A stretch of DNA of 51,127 nt from Albibeggiatoa sp964388965 (GTDB taxonomy: Bacteria > Pseudomonadota > Gammaproteobacteria > Beggiatoales > Beggiatoaceae), in NCBI GenBank assembly GCA_964388965.1, contig CAYMCP010000013.1:1-51127 (forward strand), read 5' to 3'. Position 1 is the first letter of the stretch, and each line of letters opens with the position of its first letter. Below, piece by piece: positions 36,760-46,070 of this stretch. Position numbers and translations under genes: made by a program. The notes below the pieces were generated by a model, which was not told the DNA's origin, ran no database searches, and was given only the letters and a program-made list of their open reading frames with translations.

Positions 36760-38049
36760 TTAAGTTTGTGGACCATACATTAAATTGGGTAAAAATAAGC
36801 TGATTTCTGGTACATACGTGATCAATAATAAAAATGTTAATAAAATTAATAGCCAAGGCAATACGGCTTTTACAACCTCCATAATACTCATGTCCGTAAT
36901 ACCGACAATTACAAATAAATTTAATCCTACTGGTGGCGTAATCATACCGACTTCCATATTGACGACCATAATAATTCCTAAATGAATCGGGTCAATGCCT
37001 AATTCAACTCCAATTGGGAATAGAATTGGTGCAACAATTAGTAATAAACCCGATGGTTCCATAAAACTACCACCAATTAACAATAATACATTCACTACAA
37101 TTAAAAACATCCAAGGTGACATGCCCCAATTTACAATCATCTCTGCAATCTGCTGTGGGATTTGCTCGGTTGTTAAAACATGTCCAAACATCATTGCGTT
37201 GGTAATAATAAACATTAACATAATCGTGACTTTACCAGAATCAGTCAAGACTTTTGGTACATCTTTAAAGCCTAAATCTCGATAAATAAATAATGCAATG
37301 ATAAACGCATAAATTGCTGCAACGGCTGCGGCTTCAGTTGGAGTGAAAATGCCGCCGTAAATTCCTCCTAATACGATAAAAATTAACAATAATCCCCAAA
37401 TTGCATCCGTACCTGCTGCAAAAACTTCTTTGGCTGATGCAGGTTGCATTTTTGGTAAATTGTGTTTACGTGCAAAAAAGTAAATGCCACCCATTAACAT
37501 TAAACCCGCCAATATGCCCGGAATCACGCCAGCCATAAACATCCGTCCGACTGAAACTTCAGTAATCGCTGCATAAACGACCATTACAATCGAAGGTGGA
37601 ATTAAAATGCCCAGTGTGCCCGCACTCGATACGACACCTGCGGCAAAATTTTGGCTATAACCTGTACTAACCATGCCGGCAATCACAATTGAGCCAATCG
37701 CCACTACTGTCGCGGGCGAAGAACCTGATACTGCCGCAAATAACATGCAGGCTAGAACTGATGCCATTGCCATGCCGCCACGAATCGAGCCAACACAGGC
37801 AATTGCAAATCTAATCAAACGTTTAGCAACGCCTCCTGTTGATAAAAATGCAGAAGATAAAATAAAAAATGGAATGGCAAGTAATGTGGCGTGCTCCATA
37901 CCTTGAAATAATTTTAGCGATAGGGATGCTAATGAATCATTAGAGAAAAATAAAATTGTTAGGACACTGGATAAACCTAATGCAATCGCAACGGGCACAC
38001 CAATAATTAATAGGAAAAATAGTAAGGTGAATAAAAATGCAATAGTCAT
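36760..38049 (-). CDS. dctM: TRAP transporter large permease (DctM)
   Basis: A 429-aa membrane protein with about 12 helices, the substrate-translocating subunit of a tripartite ATP-independent periplasmic transporter. Family segments include FFILSSAFLSTGGVAKRLIRFA, SSAGTLGILIPPSIVMVVYA, PTEAAAVAAIYAF and PPVGLNLFVIVGI. It takes up organic acids (C4-dicarboxylates, sialic acid and others) using the sodium or proton gradient. It follows dctQ by 11 bases on the minus strand. The periplasmic DctP receptor, needed for uptake, is not beside them. Confidence 0.93.
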   Translation of the reverse strand: MTIAFLFTLLFFLLIIGVPVAIALGLSSVLTILFFSNDSLASLSLKLFQGMEHATLLAIPFFILSSAFLSTGGVAKRLIRFAIACVGSIRGGMAMASVLACMLFAAVSGSSPATVVAIGSIVIAGMVSTGYSQNFAAGVVSSAGTLGILIPPSIVMVVYAAITEVSVGRMFMAGVIPGILAGLMLMGGIYFFARKHNLPKMQPASAKEVFAAGTDAIWGLLLIFIVLGGIYGGIFTPTEAAAVAAIYAFIIALFIYRDLGFKDVPKVLTDSGKVTIMLMFIITNAMMFGHVLTTEQIPQQIAEMIVNWGMSPWMFLIVVNVLLLIGGSFMEPSGLLLIVAPILFPIGVELGIDPIHLGIIMVVNMEVGMITPPVGLNLFVIVGITDMSIMEVVKAVLPWLLILLTFLLLITYVPEISLFLPNLMYGPQT

Positions 38050-38060
38050 GATCGGTAGCC

Positions 38061-38654
38061 CTATTTATGTTCTTTAATTGCTTCTTTTGCTTCGTCCGCT
38101 AATACGTGGACTTCTAAACCTAAAATCAGTTTCCATAATATTTGTAAAAAACGTAGAAATAGTAATGCTAATCCTAAAGGTAAAATTGAATAAACAACCC
38201 ATTTTTCAATAGGTAAGTCTTCAACTTCAATGTGTGTCGTATACATTTTTTGTACATATTCGTAACTACCGATAAATAAAATCACGCAATAGGCTAAACA
38301 AAATAAAATCGCTAAAATTGCTAAACTACGTTGCCAAACTTTGGGTAATAAGCGAGTAAACGCATCAATACCAATATGCGCTCCGATCCGAACGCCGTAT
38401 GACATGCCAAACAATACCATCCAAGCAAACATATAACTTGTTAATTCTAAAGCCCAAACCATATTTACTTTGTAAACGATATTTTCTAGGATTGGAAACC
38501 AAGCTATTAGGGTTTGACCTAAGCTTGATTCCCATAAGTCTTTGTTATTTAAAAAATATCGGATCAGAACATTAGTGAAAGTAATCAGCGTCATACCTGC
38601 TAGTAGCAGTGCAATAAACGCCTCTTCAAAACGATTATAAAATTGCTGAATCAT
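38061..38654 (-). CDS. dctQ: TRAP transporter small permease (DctQ)
   Basis: A 197-aa membrane protein with four helices, the small permease of the TRAP pair. Typical segments are FTNVLIRYFLNNKDLWESSLGQTL, ELTSYMFAWMVLFGMSYGVRIGAHIGIDAF and LPLGLALLFLRFLQIL. The start is placed at ATG 38654 (MIQQFYNRFEEAF) because GAGG (38660-38663) sits five bases before it; the longer frame to 38726 lacks such a site. It lies 200 bases from the divergent RNase P RNA gene. Substrate unknown since DctP is missing. Confidence 0.9.
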   Translation of the reverse strand: MIQQFYNRFEEAFIALLLAGMTLITFTNVLIRYFLNNKDLWESSLGQTLIAWFPILENIVYKVNMVWALELTSYMFAWMVLFGMSYGVRIGAHIGIDAFTRLLPKVWQRSLAILAILFCLAYCVILFIGSYEYVQKMYTTHIEVEDLPIEKWVVYSILPLGLALLFLRFLQILWKLILGLEVHVLADEAKEAIKEHK

Positions 38655-38815
38655 GATTGCCTCGCAGGAATTGAATAGGTATATTGGGGAAAGCGAATCA
38701 TTGTAACAAAAGTTTAATATGCACATAAAATATTTTTAACGTTGTGAAAGCGGAATAAATTCTGCGAAAGCTGCTCAACGTAGGTTATCAAATCAACTTT
38801 TTCAAACAATGCTAC

Positions 38816-38844
38816 TTGCTTGTCATATAAAAACTGCTTAAACT
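38816..38844 (+). promoter_or_regulatory. candidate rnpB promoter
   Basis: TTGCTT (38816-38821), 17-base spacer, TAAACT (38839-38844). It would start transcription about nine bases later, near the 5' end of the RNase P RNA at 38854. Confidence 0.4.
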
Positions 38845-38853
38845 CGGTACGTG

Positions 38854-39231
38854 GAAAGTTGGTCGGGCAATCGCGCTACTGTAAAGTAGGGAGGAAAGTC
38901 CGGGCTTCATAGGACAGAGTGCCAGATAACGCCTGGGAGGCGTGAGCCTACGGAAAGTGCCACAGAAAATATACCGTCCCCCGTCCATGCTGCTTTGCAA
39001 ATTGTGGTGAGGGATAAGGGTGAAATGGTGTCGGTAAGAGCGCACCGCGTCATTGGTAACAATGATGGCAGGGTAAACCCCACTTGAAGCAAGATCAAGT
39101 AAGAAACAAAATACATGTGTGTCCGCATGGTTTCGGGTAGATCGCTTGAGGAATTCGGTGACGGATTTCCTAGATGAATGATTGCCGTACTTTCAAGTAT
39201 ACAGAACCCGGCTTATAGACTGACTTTCTAT
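38854..39231 (+). ncRNA. rnpB: RNase P RNA (class A)
   Basis: The catalytic RNA of RNase P, which matures tRNA 5' ends. The conserved blocks appear in order: 5' GAAAGTTGGTC pairing with 3' GACTGACTTTC (stem P1); GAGGAAAGTCCGGGCT; ACAGAGTGCCAG with TAACGCCTGGGAGGCGTG; GGTAAGGGTG-like GATAAGGGTGAAA; GGTAAGAGCGCACCGCG; GGTAAACCCCAC; TAGATGAATGATTG; and ACAGAACCCGGCTTATAGAC. The length of about 378 bases is normal. The blocks align closely with E. coli M1 RNA, supporting a gammaproteobacterial host. The ends are set from the P1 stem. It runs opposite to dctQ. Confidence 0.96.
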
Positions 39232-39356
39232 ATTTTTCTACGTCTCTAAATAAATTTTAACGCCTCCTTATTTATAACTCACGTTAAGCGCTCAACACAG
39301 CTTTACTAATCGGTTAAATTTACCGACAACTGCTAATTGATGACTGGTATTCCTCA

Positions 39357-40256
39357 ATGCACTCAAAAACATTACAAAAATGGCAACATTCGCACGATTT
39401 TATTAATCATGACGCAAAAGGTGAAACACGTACATTACAAGTTTTGCTATTAACCGCAGTTACGATGCTAATTGAAATCATTGCGGGTTATCGTTATGGT
39501 TCAATGGCGTTACTTGCTGACGGTTGGCACATGGGAACGCATGTTGCGGCTTTTGGTATTACACTGTTTGCTTATCGATATGCACGACGTTATACCGATC
39601 AGGATAAATTTAGCTTTGGTACTGGAAAGGCTAATGCGTTAGGTGGATTTGCAAGTGCGATTGCCTTAGCTGTCGTTGCATTAATGATTGGTTTAGAATC
39701 AATTCAACGGCTATTTTTCCCAAATGAAATCCAATTTAATGAGGCAATACTTGTTGCTATTTTAGGATTACTAGTCAACCTTATTTCCGCTTGGTTATTA
39801 CACGACGATGACCATGATCATCATGATCACAATTTAAAAGCAGCTTATTTTCACGTATTAGCGGACGCGCTGACTTCGGTACTAGCGATTATTGCGTTAT
39901 TTCTTGGTAAGTATGCGGGCATGAATTGGCTTGATGCTGCTATTGGATTGGTTGGAATGTTGATTATTACGCGCTGGGCGTATAGTCTGCTGCGACAAAC
40001 CAGTAGTATTTTACTTGACGAAAGTGTTGAACAGACTAAACAAGCGATTCAACAGACAATCGAAGCTGATTCTGACAATCGGATTGCTGATTTACATGTA
40101 TGGCGGATCAGCGCGGAAAATCAAGCGGCAATTATTTCCTTAATCACCGACAATCCGAAGCCTACTCATTATTACAAAAACTTACTACGCAATTTTCACT
40201 TATCGCACATTTCAATTGAAGTCATAACTTGTGAAGAACAATGCCAGAATTCATGA
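39357..40256 (+). CDS. cation diffusion facilitator (DmeF-like)
   Basis: A 299-aa CDF exporter with six helices and a cytoplasmic tail. The metal site is carried by ADGWHMGTH in TM2 and HVLADALTS (HxxxD) in TM5. A His-rich loop DDDHDHHDHN lies between TM4 and TM5. The N-terminal SHDF and ADGWHMGTHVAAF resemble DmeF, which exports cobalt and nickel in some bacteria, while ZitB-like proteins export zinc. Metal specificity is not settled by sequence. It stands alone just after rnpB. A short C-terminal domain ends with CEEQCQNS. Confidence 0.88.
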   Translation: MHSKTLQKWQHSHDFINHDAKGETRTLQVLLLTAVTMLIEIIAGYRYGSMALLADGWHMGTHVAAFGITLFAYRYARRYTDQDKFSFGTGKANALGGFASAIALAVVALMIGLESIQRLFFPNEIQFNEAILVAILGLLVNLISAWLLHDDDHDHHDHNLKAAYFHVLADALTSVLAIIALFLGKYAGMNWLDAAIGLVGMLIITRWAYSLLRQTSSILLDESVEQTKQAIQQTIEADSDNRIADLHVWRISAENQAAIISLITDNPKPTHYYKNLLRNFHLSHISIEVITCEEQCQNS

Positions 40257-40306
40257 TAATCAACATCAATCCCGATAATGCAATGGTTTCTTTAACTGCG
40301 TAACGC

Positions 40307-41209
40307 CTAAGTTTTTAACTTTTTCAAGTAACCAAAAATTTTATTGGAAATAGTTTGCGTCTCTTCTTTTTGAGTCGATTCAACTGTGTAGCGTTCAACT
40401 GCTTGCGGGACCTGACGCAAAAAATTGTATCGCCACAACGCATCACGAATTCCACGCTCTAACATGCCTTTGGCAACGGGTTTAGGTAAAAAGCGGTAAA
40501 TTTGACCTTGATTAATCAATTTTATTAATGCGTTGGTATCTTGGAAAGATGTGACAATTAGCGTTAAAACATTAGGATGATATTGTTTAAGGATTTTAAG
40601 CGGACTACTAATATCTTCATTACCAATCTTGATTTCTGATATAACAACCGCTATTTGATTGTATTCGCTAAGAATTTTGAATGCTTCCTCTAAATTTTGT
40701 CCCCAATGCACTCGATTGCTATTTTTGAGAATTTCTGTTGTCAAGTGTAAAGTCTGTTCATCTTTATCAATTACTAATATTTCTAATTCTGATGTGATAG
40801 CACTTTGTTTTTGTTCAGCTTTAGTCGGTAGCGTATCAATTTTTAGCGCAATATCAACTGCTTTAGCAATAATCGTTTTAATTTCATCATTATCCCAAGG
40901 CTTGTTAATGTAACGGAAAATCTCCCCTTCATTCACAGAACCTACAATTGCCGCTAAATCCGAATAACCTGTCAGTAATAAACGCATTGTGTTAGGTGAG
41001 ACTTCCTTAATGCCTCGTAAAACCTCTGTACCGCTCATGATTGGCATACGCTGATCACTGACTACAACGTGAATTTGCTGATTTTTTGCTATCTCAATGG
41101 CAGCGTTACCATCAGTTGTGGTCAGTATTTGATAACGCGATTTAAATGTGACTTTGAGTGATTTTAAAATCCTTTCTTCGTCATCAACAAATAAAATTGT
41201 AGGTTTCAT
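40307..41209 (-). CDS. double-receiver response regulator
   Basis: A 300-aa protein with two receiver domains and no DNA-binding domain. REC1 (about residues 3-120) has the acidic pair FVDDEER, phospho-acceptor in VVVSDQRMP, and Lys in YINKPWDNDE. REC2 (about 143-260) keeps KP (RFLPKPVAKG) but its acceptor is replaced: VVISEIKIG has Glu at the Asp position, and the acidic pair is LVIDKDEQ. REC2 is thus likely unphosphorylatable or constitutively active. The DQRMP and INKPWD form is seen in RpfG/HupR-like receivers. No kinase is adjacent, although the PAS kinase at 31.3 kb is a possible partner. Confidence 0.85.
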   Translation of the reverse strand: MKPTILFVDDEERILKSLKVTFKSRYQILTTTDGNAAIEIAKNQQIHVVVSDQRMPIMSGTEVLRGIKEVSPNTMRLLLTGYSDLAAIVGSVNEGEIFRYINKPWDNDEIKTIIAKAVDIALKIDTLPTKAEQKQSAITSELEILVIDKDEQTLHLTTEILKNSNRVHWGQNLEEAFKILSEYNQIAVVISEIKIGNEDISSPLKILKQYHPNVLTLIVTSFQDTNALIKLINQGQIYRFLPKPVAKGMLERGIRDALWRYNFLRQVPQAVERYTVESTQKEETQTISNKIFGYLKKLKT

Positions 41210-41316
41210 AGGTCAGTACCAGTTGTTGATTAATAATTGTATTTCATATTAGGATAAAATTAATTTTTTCTATTGCTCACAAGTCGTATATAAAAAAATA
41301 TGGACTAAATACCTGC

Positions 41317-41353
41317 AAAAACTGGTAAACCTATCATTTAAGGCTACCAGTTT
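41317..41353 (-). terminator. intrinsic terminator of gcvT-gcvH
   Basis: On the minus strand AAACTGGTA (41353-41345) pairs with TACCAGTTT (41327-41319), extended by GCCT/AGGT-type inner pairs, and five T residues run at its 3' side. It lies just after the gcvH stop. Confidence 0.6.
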
Positions 41354-41365
41354 AATGTACTGAGT

Positions 41366-41764
41366 CTACACGTCTTCACTTTCTAAGTATTTTGCATAGC
41401 CATCTGCGTCTAATAGGTCAGCAATTTCTGTATTAGTATCAGTTAGTTCTAAGCGAAAAATCCAACCATCTTGATATGGACTGCTGTTTACTAATTCAGG
41501 TGCATCGCTTAATTCTTCATTAACGGCGATTACTTTACCAGATAAGGGACTATAAATGTCAGAAGCAGCCTTTACAGATTCGACAACCCCACATTCATCA
41601 CCTGCATTAAATTCAGCGTCTAATTCAGGTAATTCAACAAATACTAGATCGCCTAATAGTTGTTGTGCGTGGTCGGTAATGCCAATTGTTACTATACCAT
41701 CATCTTCAAAACGTACCCACTCGTGAGAGGTAACGTATTTTAAATCATCTACAATTTCACTCAT
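41366..41764 (-). CDS. gcvH: glycine cleavage system H protein
   Basis: A 132-aa lipoyl carrier protein. The lipoylated lysine is in VVESVKAASDIYSPLSG; the N-terminal KYVTSHEWVRFEDDG is also standard. It shuttles the aminomethyl group from GcvP to GcvT. It follows gcvT by 21 bases and ends at a good terminator, so gcvT-gcvH is a two-gene operon. gcvP and lpd are not in the window. No glycine riboswitch motif was found upstream of gcvT. Confidence 0.95.
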   Translation of the reverse strand: MSEIVDDLKYVTSHEWVRFEDDGIVTIGITDHAQQLLGDLVFVELPELDAEFNAGDECGVVESVKAASDIYSPLSGKVIAVNEELSDAPELVNSSPYQDGWIFRLELTDTNTEIADLLDADGYAKYLESEDV

Positions 41765-41785
41765 AATTAAAACCTCATTTTAAAG

Positions 41786-42883
41786 TTAAATGTCAATGCA
41801 AGCTTTTCCTTGTCGTACAAAAGGCGGTTTGACGACTTGAGCCGGAATTTTCTTATTACGAATCGCAACATCTACCTCTTCATACACCCCCGCAGGTAGA
41901 CGAGCAAAAGCAATTGAAACCCCTAAAGTTGGTGAATATGTGCCACTGGTGATTTTACCTTCTGAATTTGCTTCATCCACATACACGGTTTGATGAGCAC
42001 GCAACACACCTTTATCTTTCAAAACTAAACCAACGAGAATGTTGTGCTCACCATTTATTTTTTGTGCTTCTAGCGCGTTACGACCAATAAATTGGCGGTC
42101 AATTGGTTTCCAATCAACTGTCCATGCTAGATTAGATTCCAGTGGTGTATCATTTTCGGTCATATCAGAACCGTATAAATTCATTCCCGCTTCTAAACGT
42201 AGTGTGTCACGCGCACCTAAACCAATTGGTGCAATGTTGGCATTAAGCAGTTCATCCCAAAAAGTCGGTGCTTGTGAGTTGGATAGCATGATTTCAAAAC
42301 CATCTTCACCTGTATATCCTGTACGCGCAATAAACATTGTATCATTCCAACAGGCTGTAAATGGCTTTAAAGTAAGTGCGGTGTCGCGTAATGTATCGGG
42401 TAATAAAGGCGTTATTTTTTTAATTGCCTGCGGACCCTGAATCGCTAACATTGCTAAATCAGTACGTTCAGTTACCGTAACCGCAAATTGTTTGGCATGT
42501 AATTCAATCCACGCTAAATCTTTATCACGAGTTGCAGCATTAACAATCATTCTAAATTGTTGCTCAGTTTGATAATAAATAATTAAATCATCAATAATCC
42601 CGCCTTTTTCATTTAACATGCAGGAATAAAGTGCTTTACCAGTTTTACCAATAATTTTACTGACATTATTAGCAAGCAAATGTTGCAAAAATGTGATTAC
42701 GTGTTCACCATTTAGGTCTACAATTGTCATGTGCGATACGTCGAATACACCGGCATCTTTTCTGACAATATGATGCTCATTAAGTTGTGAGCCGTAATGT
42801 AAGGGCATATCCCAGCCACCAAAATCAATCACTTTTGCGTTACTTGCACAGTGCTTATCGTATAATGCAGTTTTTTTATTCAT
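41786..42883 (-). CDS. gcvT: glycine cleavage system aminomethyltransferase
   Basis: A 365-aa T protein that releases ammonia from the H-protein-bound aminomethyl group and forms 5,10-methylenetetrahydrofolate. The start region KKTALYDKHCASNAKVIDFGGWDMPLHYGSQ, then VRKDAGVFDVSHM, and the later MLNEKGGIIDDLIIY and FIARTGYTGEDGFEIML segments are canonical. It heads the gcvTH operon. The product feeds FolD at 16 kb. ATG start with a weak ribosome-binding site. Confidence 0.95.
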   Translation of the reverse strand: MNKKTALYDKHCASNAKVIDFGGWDMPLHYGSQLNEHHIVRKDAGVFDVSHMTIVDLNGEHVITFLQHLLANNVSKIIGKTGKALYSCMLNEKGGIIDDLIIYYQTEQQFRMIVNAATRDKDLAWIELHAKQFAVTVTERTDLAMLAIQGPQAIKKITPLLPDTLRDTALTLKPFTACWNDTMFIARTGYTGEDGFEIMLSNSQAPTFWDELLNANIAPIGLGARDTLRLEAGMNLYGSDMTENDTPLESNLAWTVDWKPIDRQFIGRNALEAQKINGEHNILVGLVLKDKGVLRAHQTVYVDEANSEGKITSGTYSPTLGVSIAFARLPAGVYEEVDVAIRNKKIPAQVVKPPFVRQGKACIDI

Positions 42884-43060
42884 TAGTTTCCATAGTATGG
42901 CTTAAAAATAGGCTCATTATAAAACAATTTACGTCTGCTCCCAAATTCTATATGTAAATCTTTAACTGATCCTATTTTGTTAATATTCGTCACAAAACTC
43001 ATAACGAGGGAAGTATATTGATTTTAAAGCTGAAACCAATTAATTTTAGAATTTCTTTAA

Positions 43061-43954
43061 CTAAATATCATCTTTATAACCTAATTGCTGTAATGCCTGT
43101 TCGCTATTACTCCAATTTTCTTTTACTTTAACCCAAAGTCGTAAATAGGTTTTACAGCCTAGTAATTCATTAATATCTTCGCGTGCAGCCTCACCAATAG
43201 ATTTTAATTTTTTGCCTTGCTTACCGATGATGATACCTTTTTGTGATGGTTTTTCTACCCAAATTACCACGCTAATATGGATTAATCCGGTTTCTTGTTT
43301 AAAATACTCAGTTTGCACCGTTAAACGGTAAGGTAATTCCGCGCTCAAGCTGCGTATTAGTTTCTCTCTGACAATTTCGGCAACTAGGAAACGTTCACTT
43401 TTATCCGTAATGTCGTCTGCTGCAAAAACATGCTGATTAATAGGTAAAAGTTGAATAATTTTTTTCTCAAACTGTTGTAAATTATCGTTTTTTAAAGCAG
43501 AAATTGGGAAAATATCTGAAAATTCGTAATAAGTAGAAATTTCTTGTAAAAATGGTAATAATTTAGATTTATCAATGAGCTTATCAATTTTATTTACCGC
43601 TAGAATAATTGGTTTGTGCATATTTTCTAATAGTTTTAAAATCTGCTGTTCTTGCTCTGTCCAGTGTAGTGCTTCGATTAACCACACAACAATATCTACG
43701 TCTTCAATGCTTGCAGAAGCGGTGCGGTTTAAGTAACGATTCATCGCAGTGTGACGTTCTTGGTGCAAGCCCGGCGTGTCCACATAAATAATTTGGTTGT
43801 CATCTTGGGTTTTAATTCCAAGTAAGCGGTGGCGTGTCGTTTGCGGTTTGCGCGAGGTAATACTTAATTTTTGACCTAGCAAGTGGTTCAGTAAGGTAGA
43901 CTTACCAACATTAGGGCGACCAATGATTGCGACATAACCACAACGTGTATTCAT
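43061..43954 (-). CDS. era: GTPase Era
   Basis: A 297-aa ribosome-assembly GTPase. G1 GRPNVGKSTLL, G3 VDTPGLHQ, G4 AVNKIDKL and the C-terminal KH domain (VEKPSQKGIIIGKQGKKLKSIG) are all present. Era binds 16S rRNA near its 3' end during 30S maturation. The start at ATG 43954 (NTRCGYVAIIGRPNVG) is preferred: GGAA lies nine bases before it, whereas the longer frame begins with a TTG. The usual rnc and recO neighbours are absent. Confidence 0.95.
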   Translation of the reverse strand: MNTRCGYVAIIGRPNVGKSTLLNHLLGQKLSITSRKPQTTRHRLLGIKTQDDNQIIYVDTPGLHQERHTAMNRYLNRTASASIEDVDIVVWLIEALHWTEQEQQILKLLENMHKPIILAVNKIDKLIDKSKLLPFLQEISTYYEFSDIFPISALKNDNLQQFEKKIIQLLPINQHVFAADDITDKSERFLVAEIVREKLIRSLSAELPYRLTVQTEYFKQETGLIHISVVIWVEKPSQKGIIIGKQGKKLKSIGEAAREDINELLGCKTYLRLWVKVKENWSNSEQALQQLGYKDDI

Positions 43955-44129
43955 GTGTTTTTTTTCCAATTAATTGAATTATATAATATTTATTATCAAT
44001 ATGATGTGATATTTTATGATTAAGTATAAAAATAGTTAGATGAGTGCTGTAAATCATACTATTCACAGGACTTAGCAACAACTATATTACAAAATAAATT
44101 CTATCTTCTTTGCGTAAAGTGAGAAAATA

Positions 44130-44966
44130 ATGAAAACATTTCAAATTCAACATTATATAAAATATAGTTATTCTAATTTAATTGAGCTTGATTTTCATAC
44201 TTTGCACTTACGCCCGATTTCTAATGCTTGGCAACAGGTTAGTCAATTTCAACTGCTCTTACACCCGATAGCACAAGGTTTAATACATTTTAGCGATATT
44301 GAGGGTAATCCGACAACATTTGCGTGGTTTGGAGAAAAAACAGATTCATTAATCGTTCAAACTCAAGTTGTGGTTAATATTACTTGTCAAAATCCGTTTG
44401 ATTATTTGTGTACACACGGTATGCAAACTATTCCAATCAACTATTCAAAATCAGAACATGCGTTGCTTAAACCCTATTTAAAGCCGTTTAGCGAAACCGA
44501 GCTAGCAAAGAATTTTGCGCATCAGTTGGCGAATAAAACAGCATACAGAACTTTGGCATTTCTTGATTTGCTTAATGAGACAATTTGCACATCATTTGTA
44601 CATATTATTCGGGAGACAGGTTCACCATTTAAACCCGATGAATTACTTATAAATCAACAAGGTGCATGTCGAGATTTTGCTTATTTGTTTATTAATAGTT
44701 GTCGGTTGTTGGGTTTAGCGGCACGTTTTGTTAGTGGATACCAAGAAAATCTTGATGTTGATGGAGAAAATCATCTACATGCTTGGGCTGAGGTTTATAT
44801 TCCATACGCGGGTTGGCGTGGTTATGATCCGTCGATTGGATTGGTTGTGTGTGATGGGCATATCGCTCTAGCAGCCAGTGCTAATGCAGATATTACGATG
44901 CCCATTATTGGTGCGTTTTATGGGTTGGCGGATAGTAAGATGGATTATGCAATTCAAATCAAATAA
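44130..44966 (+). CDS. transglutaminase-like protein
   Basis: A 278-aa protein with the bacterial transglutaminase N-terminal domain followed by the cysteine-protease-like core. It starts FQIQHYIKYSYSNLIELDFHTLHLRP, and the core carries the Cys of QQGACRDFAYLF, the His of NHLHAWAEVYIP, and the Asp of RGYDPSIGL. Family members may cleave peptides or cross-link; none of those activities is shown here. Such proteins are often encoded with an alpha-E or ATP-grasp/DUF403 partner, none here. No signal peptide. Confidence 0.88.
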   Translation: MKTFQIQHYIKYSYSNLIELDFHTLHLRPISNAWQQVSQFQLLLHPIAQGLIHFSDIEGNPTTFAWFGEKTDSLIVQTQVVVNITCQNPFDYLCTHGMQTIPINYSKSEHALLKPYLKPFSETELAKNFAHQLANKTAYRTLAFLDLLNETICTSFVHIIRETGSPFKPDELLINQQGACRDFAYLFINSCRLLGLAARFVSGYQENLDVDGENHLHAWAEVYIPYAGWRGYDPSIGLVVCDGHIALAASANADITMPIIGAFYGLADSKMDYAIQIK

Positions 44967-44995
44967 TTTTTTTATAATTAATATGTTAGCAGTTT

Positions 44996-45820
44996 TTAAA
45001 GTAAAATTTTTATATAACTTGAACCGTACCAAATAAGTAAAAATAAGCCTAGAATGAGACGATAAATCACAAATGGTAACATGCCAGTCTGATTGAGTAG
45101 GCGAATGAATACCTCAATACATAGGTAGGCACTTATCGCTGAGATAATTAGACCTAGCAATAGAGGTGTCCAGGTGATGTCAGTTTTTTGTGCTACTAGT
45201 AGCACGGTTTCGTCAATGCCTGCAAGTAGGATAACGGGAATAGATAGTAAAAAGGAAAAGCGGGCTGCGGCTTGACGTGAAAATCCGATGAGTAATGCTG
45301 CGGTAATGGTAATACCTGAGCGTGATGTGCCGGGTAGCAAAGCAATCGCTTGGGCACAGCCTATCAAGATGATGTCGCGCCATGTTAGTTGATATTCATT
45401 GCGTTGCTGGGTTGCTGTTGCGTCGGCATACCAGAGTAATATACCAAATACTATTGTGGTCATGGCGATGAGTAGACCGCTGCGTAAATATTCAACCCAA
45501 CCTGTAATAGAAAGTATTACGCCTATGGTTGCAACTGGGATTGTGCCGATAATTACACCCCAAACTAAGCGGCTTTCGGGTGTAAGTTGTTTCGTTTGCA
45601 AAGCGGTGAGCCAAGCAAGAAATAAAGGTTTGATGTCGTGACGAAAATAGAATATTACAGCCAGTAGCGTACCTACGTGGACTGCGACATCAAATGCAGT
45701 ACCCTGATCAGACCAAGTGGTGAATTCTGCCACTAGGATGAGGTGTGCTGAACTAGAAATAGGTAAAAATTCAGTAAGTCCTTGTAATAGGGCTAAAATG
45801 ATAATTTGCCAAATGTCCAA
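44996..45820 (-). CDS. uppP: undecaprenyl-diphosphatase
   Basis: A 274-aa membrane phosphatase that converts undecaprenyl diphosphate to the monophosphate for cell-wall carrier recycling, and gives bacitracin resistance when abundant. The signatures GLTEFLPISSSAHLIL and LPGTSRSGITITAALLIG are intact. The start is set at a TTG (45820) giving MDIWQIIILALLQGLTEFLP, the normal start of the family, with GAGAG seven bases before it. A GTG at 45880 would add 20 non-family residues. It converges on the transglutaminase gene. Confidence 0.93.
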   Translation of the reverse strand: MDIWQIIILALLQGLTEFLPISSSAHLILVAEFTTWSDQGTAFDVAVHVGTLLAVIFYFRHDIKPLFLAWLTALQTKQLTPESRLVWGVIIGTIPVATIGVILSITGWVEYLRSGLLIAMTTIVFGILLWYADATATQQRNEYQLTWRDIILIGCAQAIALLPGTSRSGITITAALLIGFSRQAAARFSFLLSIPVILLAGIDETVLLVAQKTDITWTPLLLGLIISAISAYLCIEVFIRLLNQTGMLPFVIYRLILGLFLLIWYGSSYIKILL

Positions 45821-46070
45821 ATCAAATCTCTCAAAATCGTGAAAATGGAGTGTAGAGTATAGGAAAGTGCTTACAATCACAATCTAAATTTAAGGAAATT
45901 AATCATTTTTAAATCATATCACATTGGACAGAGTTCAGTTTGATATATCGATTATTCTCAATTTGTGAAATTTAAAATGAGCATTGCGATACCCAATGTG
46001 AGATATTAAGATTGTTAGCATATTTTGAGGTAGAATAAATAGCTTAACTCATTTTTCTGAAGGGATAAGC

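Noticed and set aside
36785..37285. rightward frames opposite the TRAP permease gene
   Set aside because: Shadows of DctM with low-complexity Asn/Ile/Thr content.
42884..43060. possible glycine riboswitch before gcvT
   Set aside because: The core strings of that riboswitch class are not visible on the minus strand.
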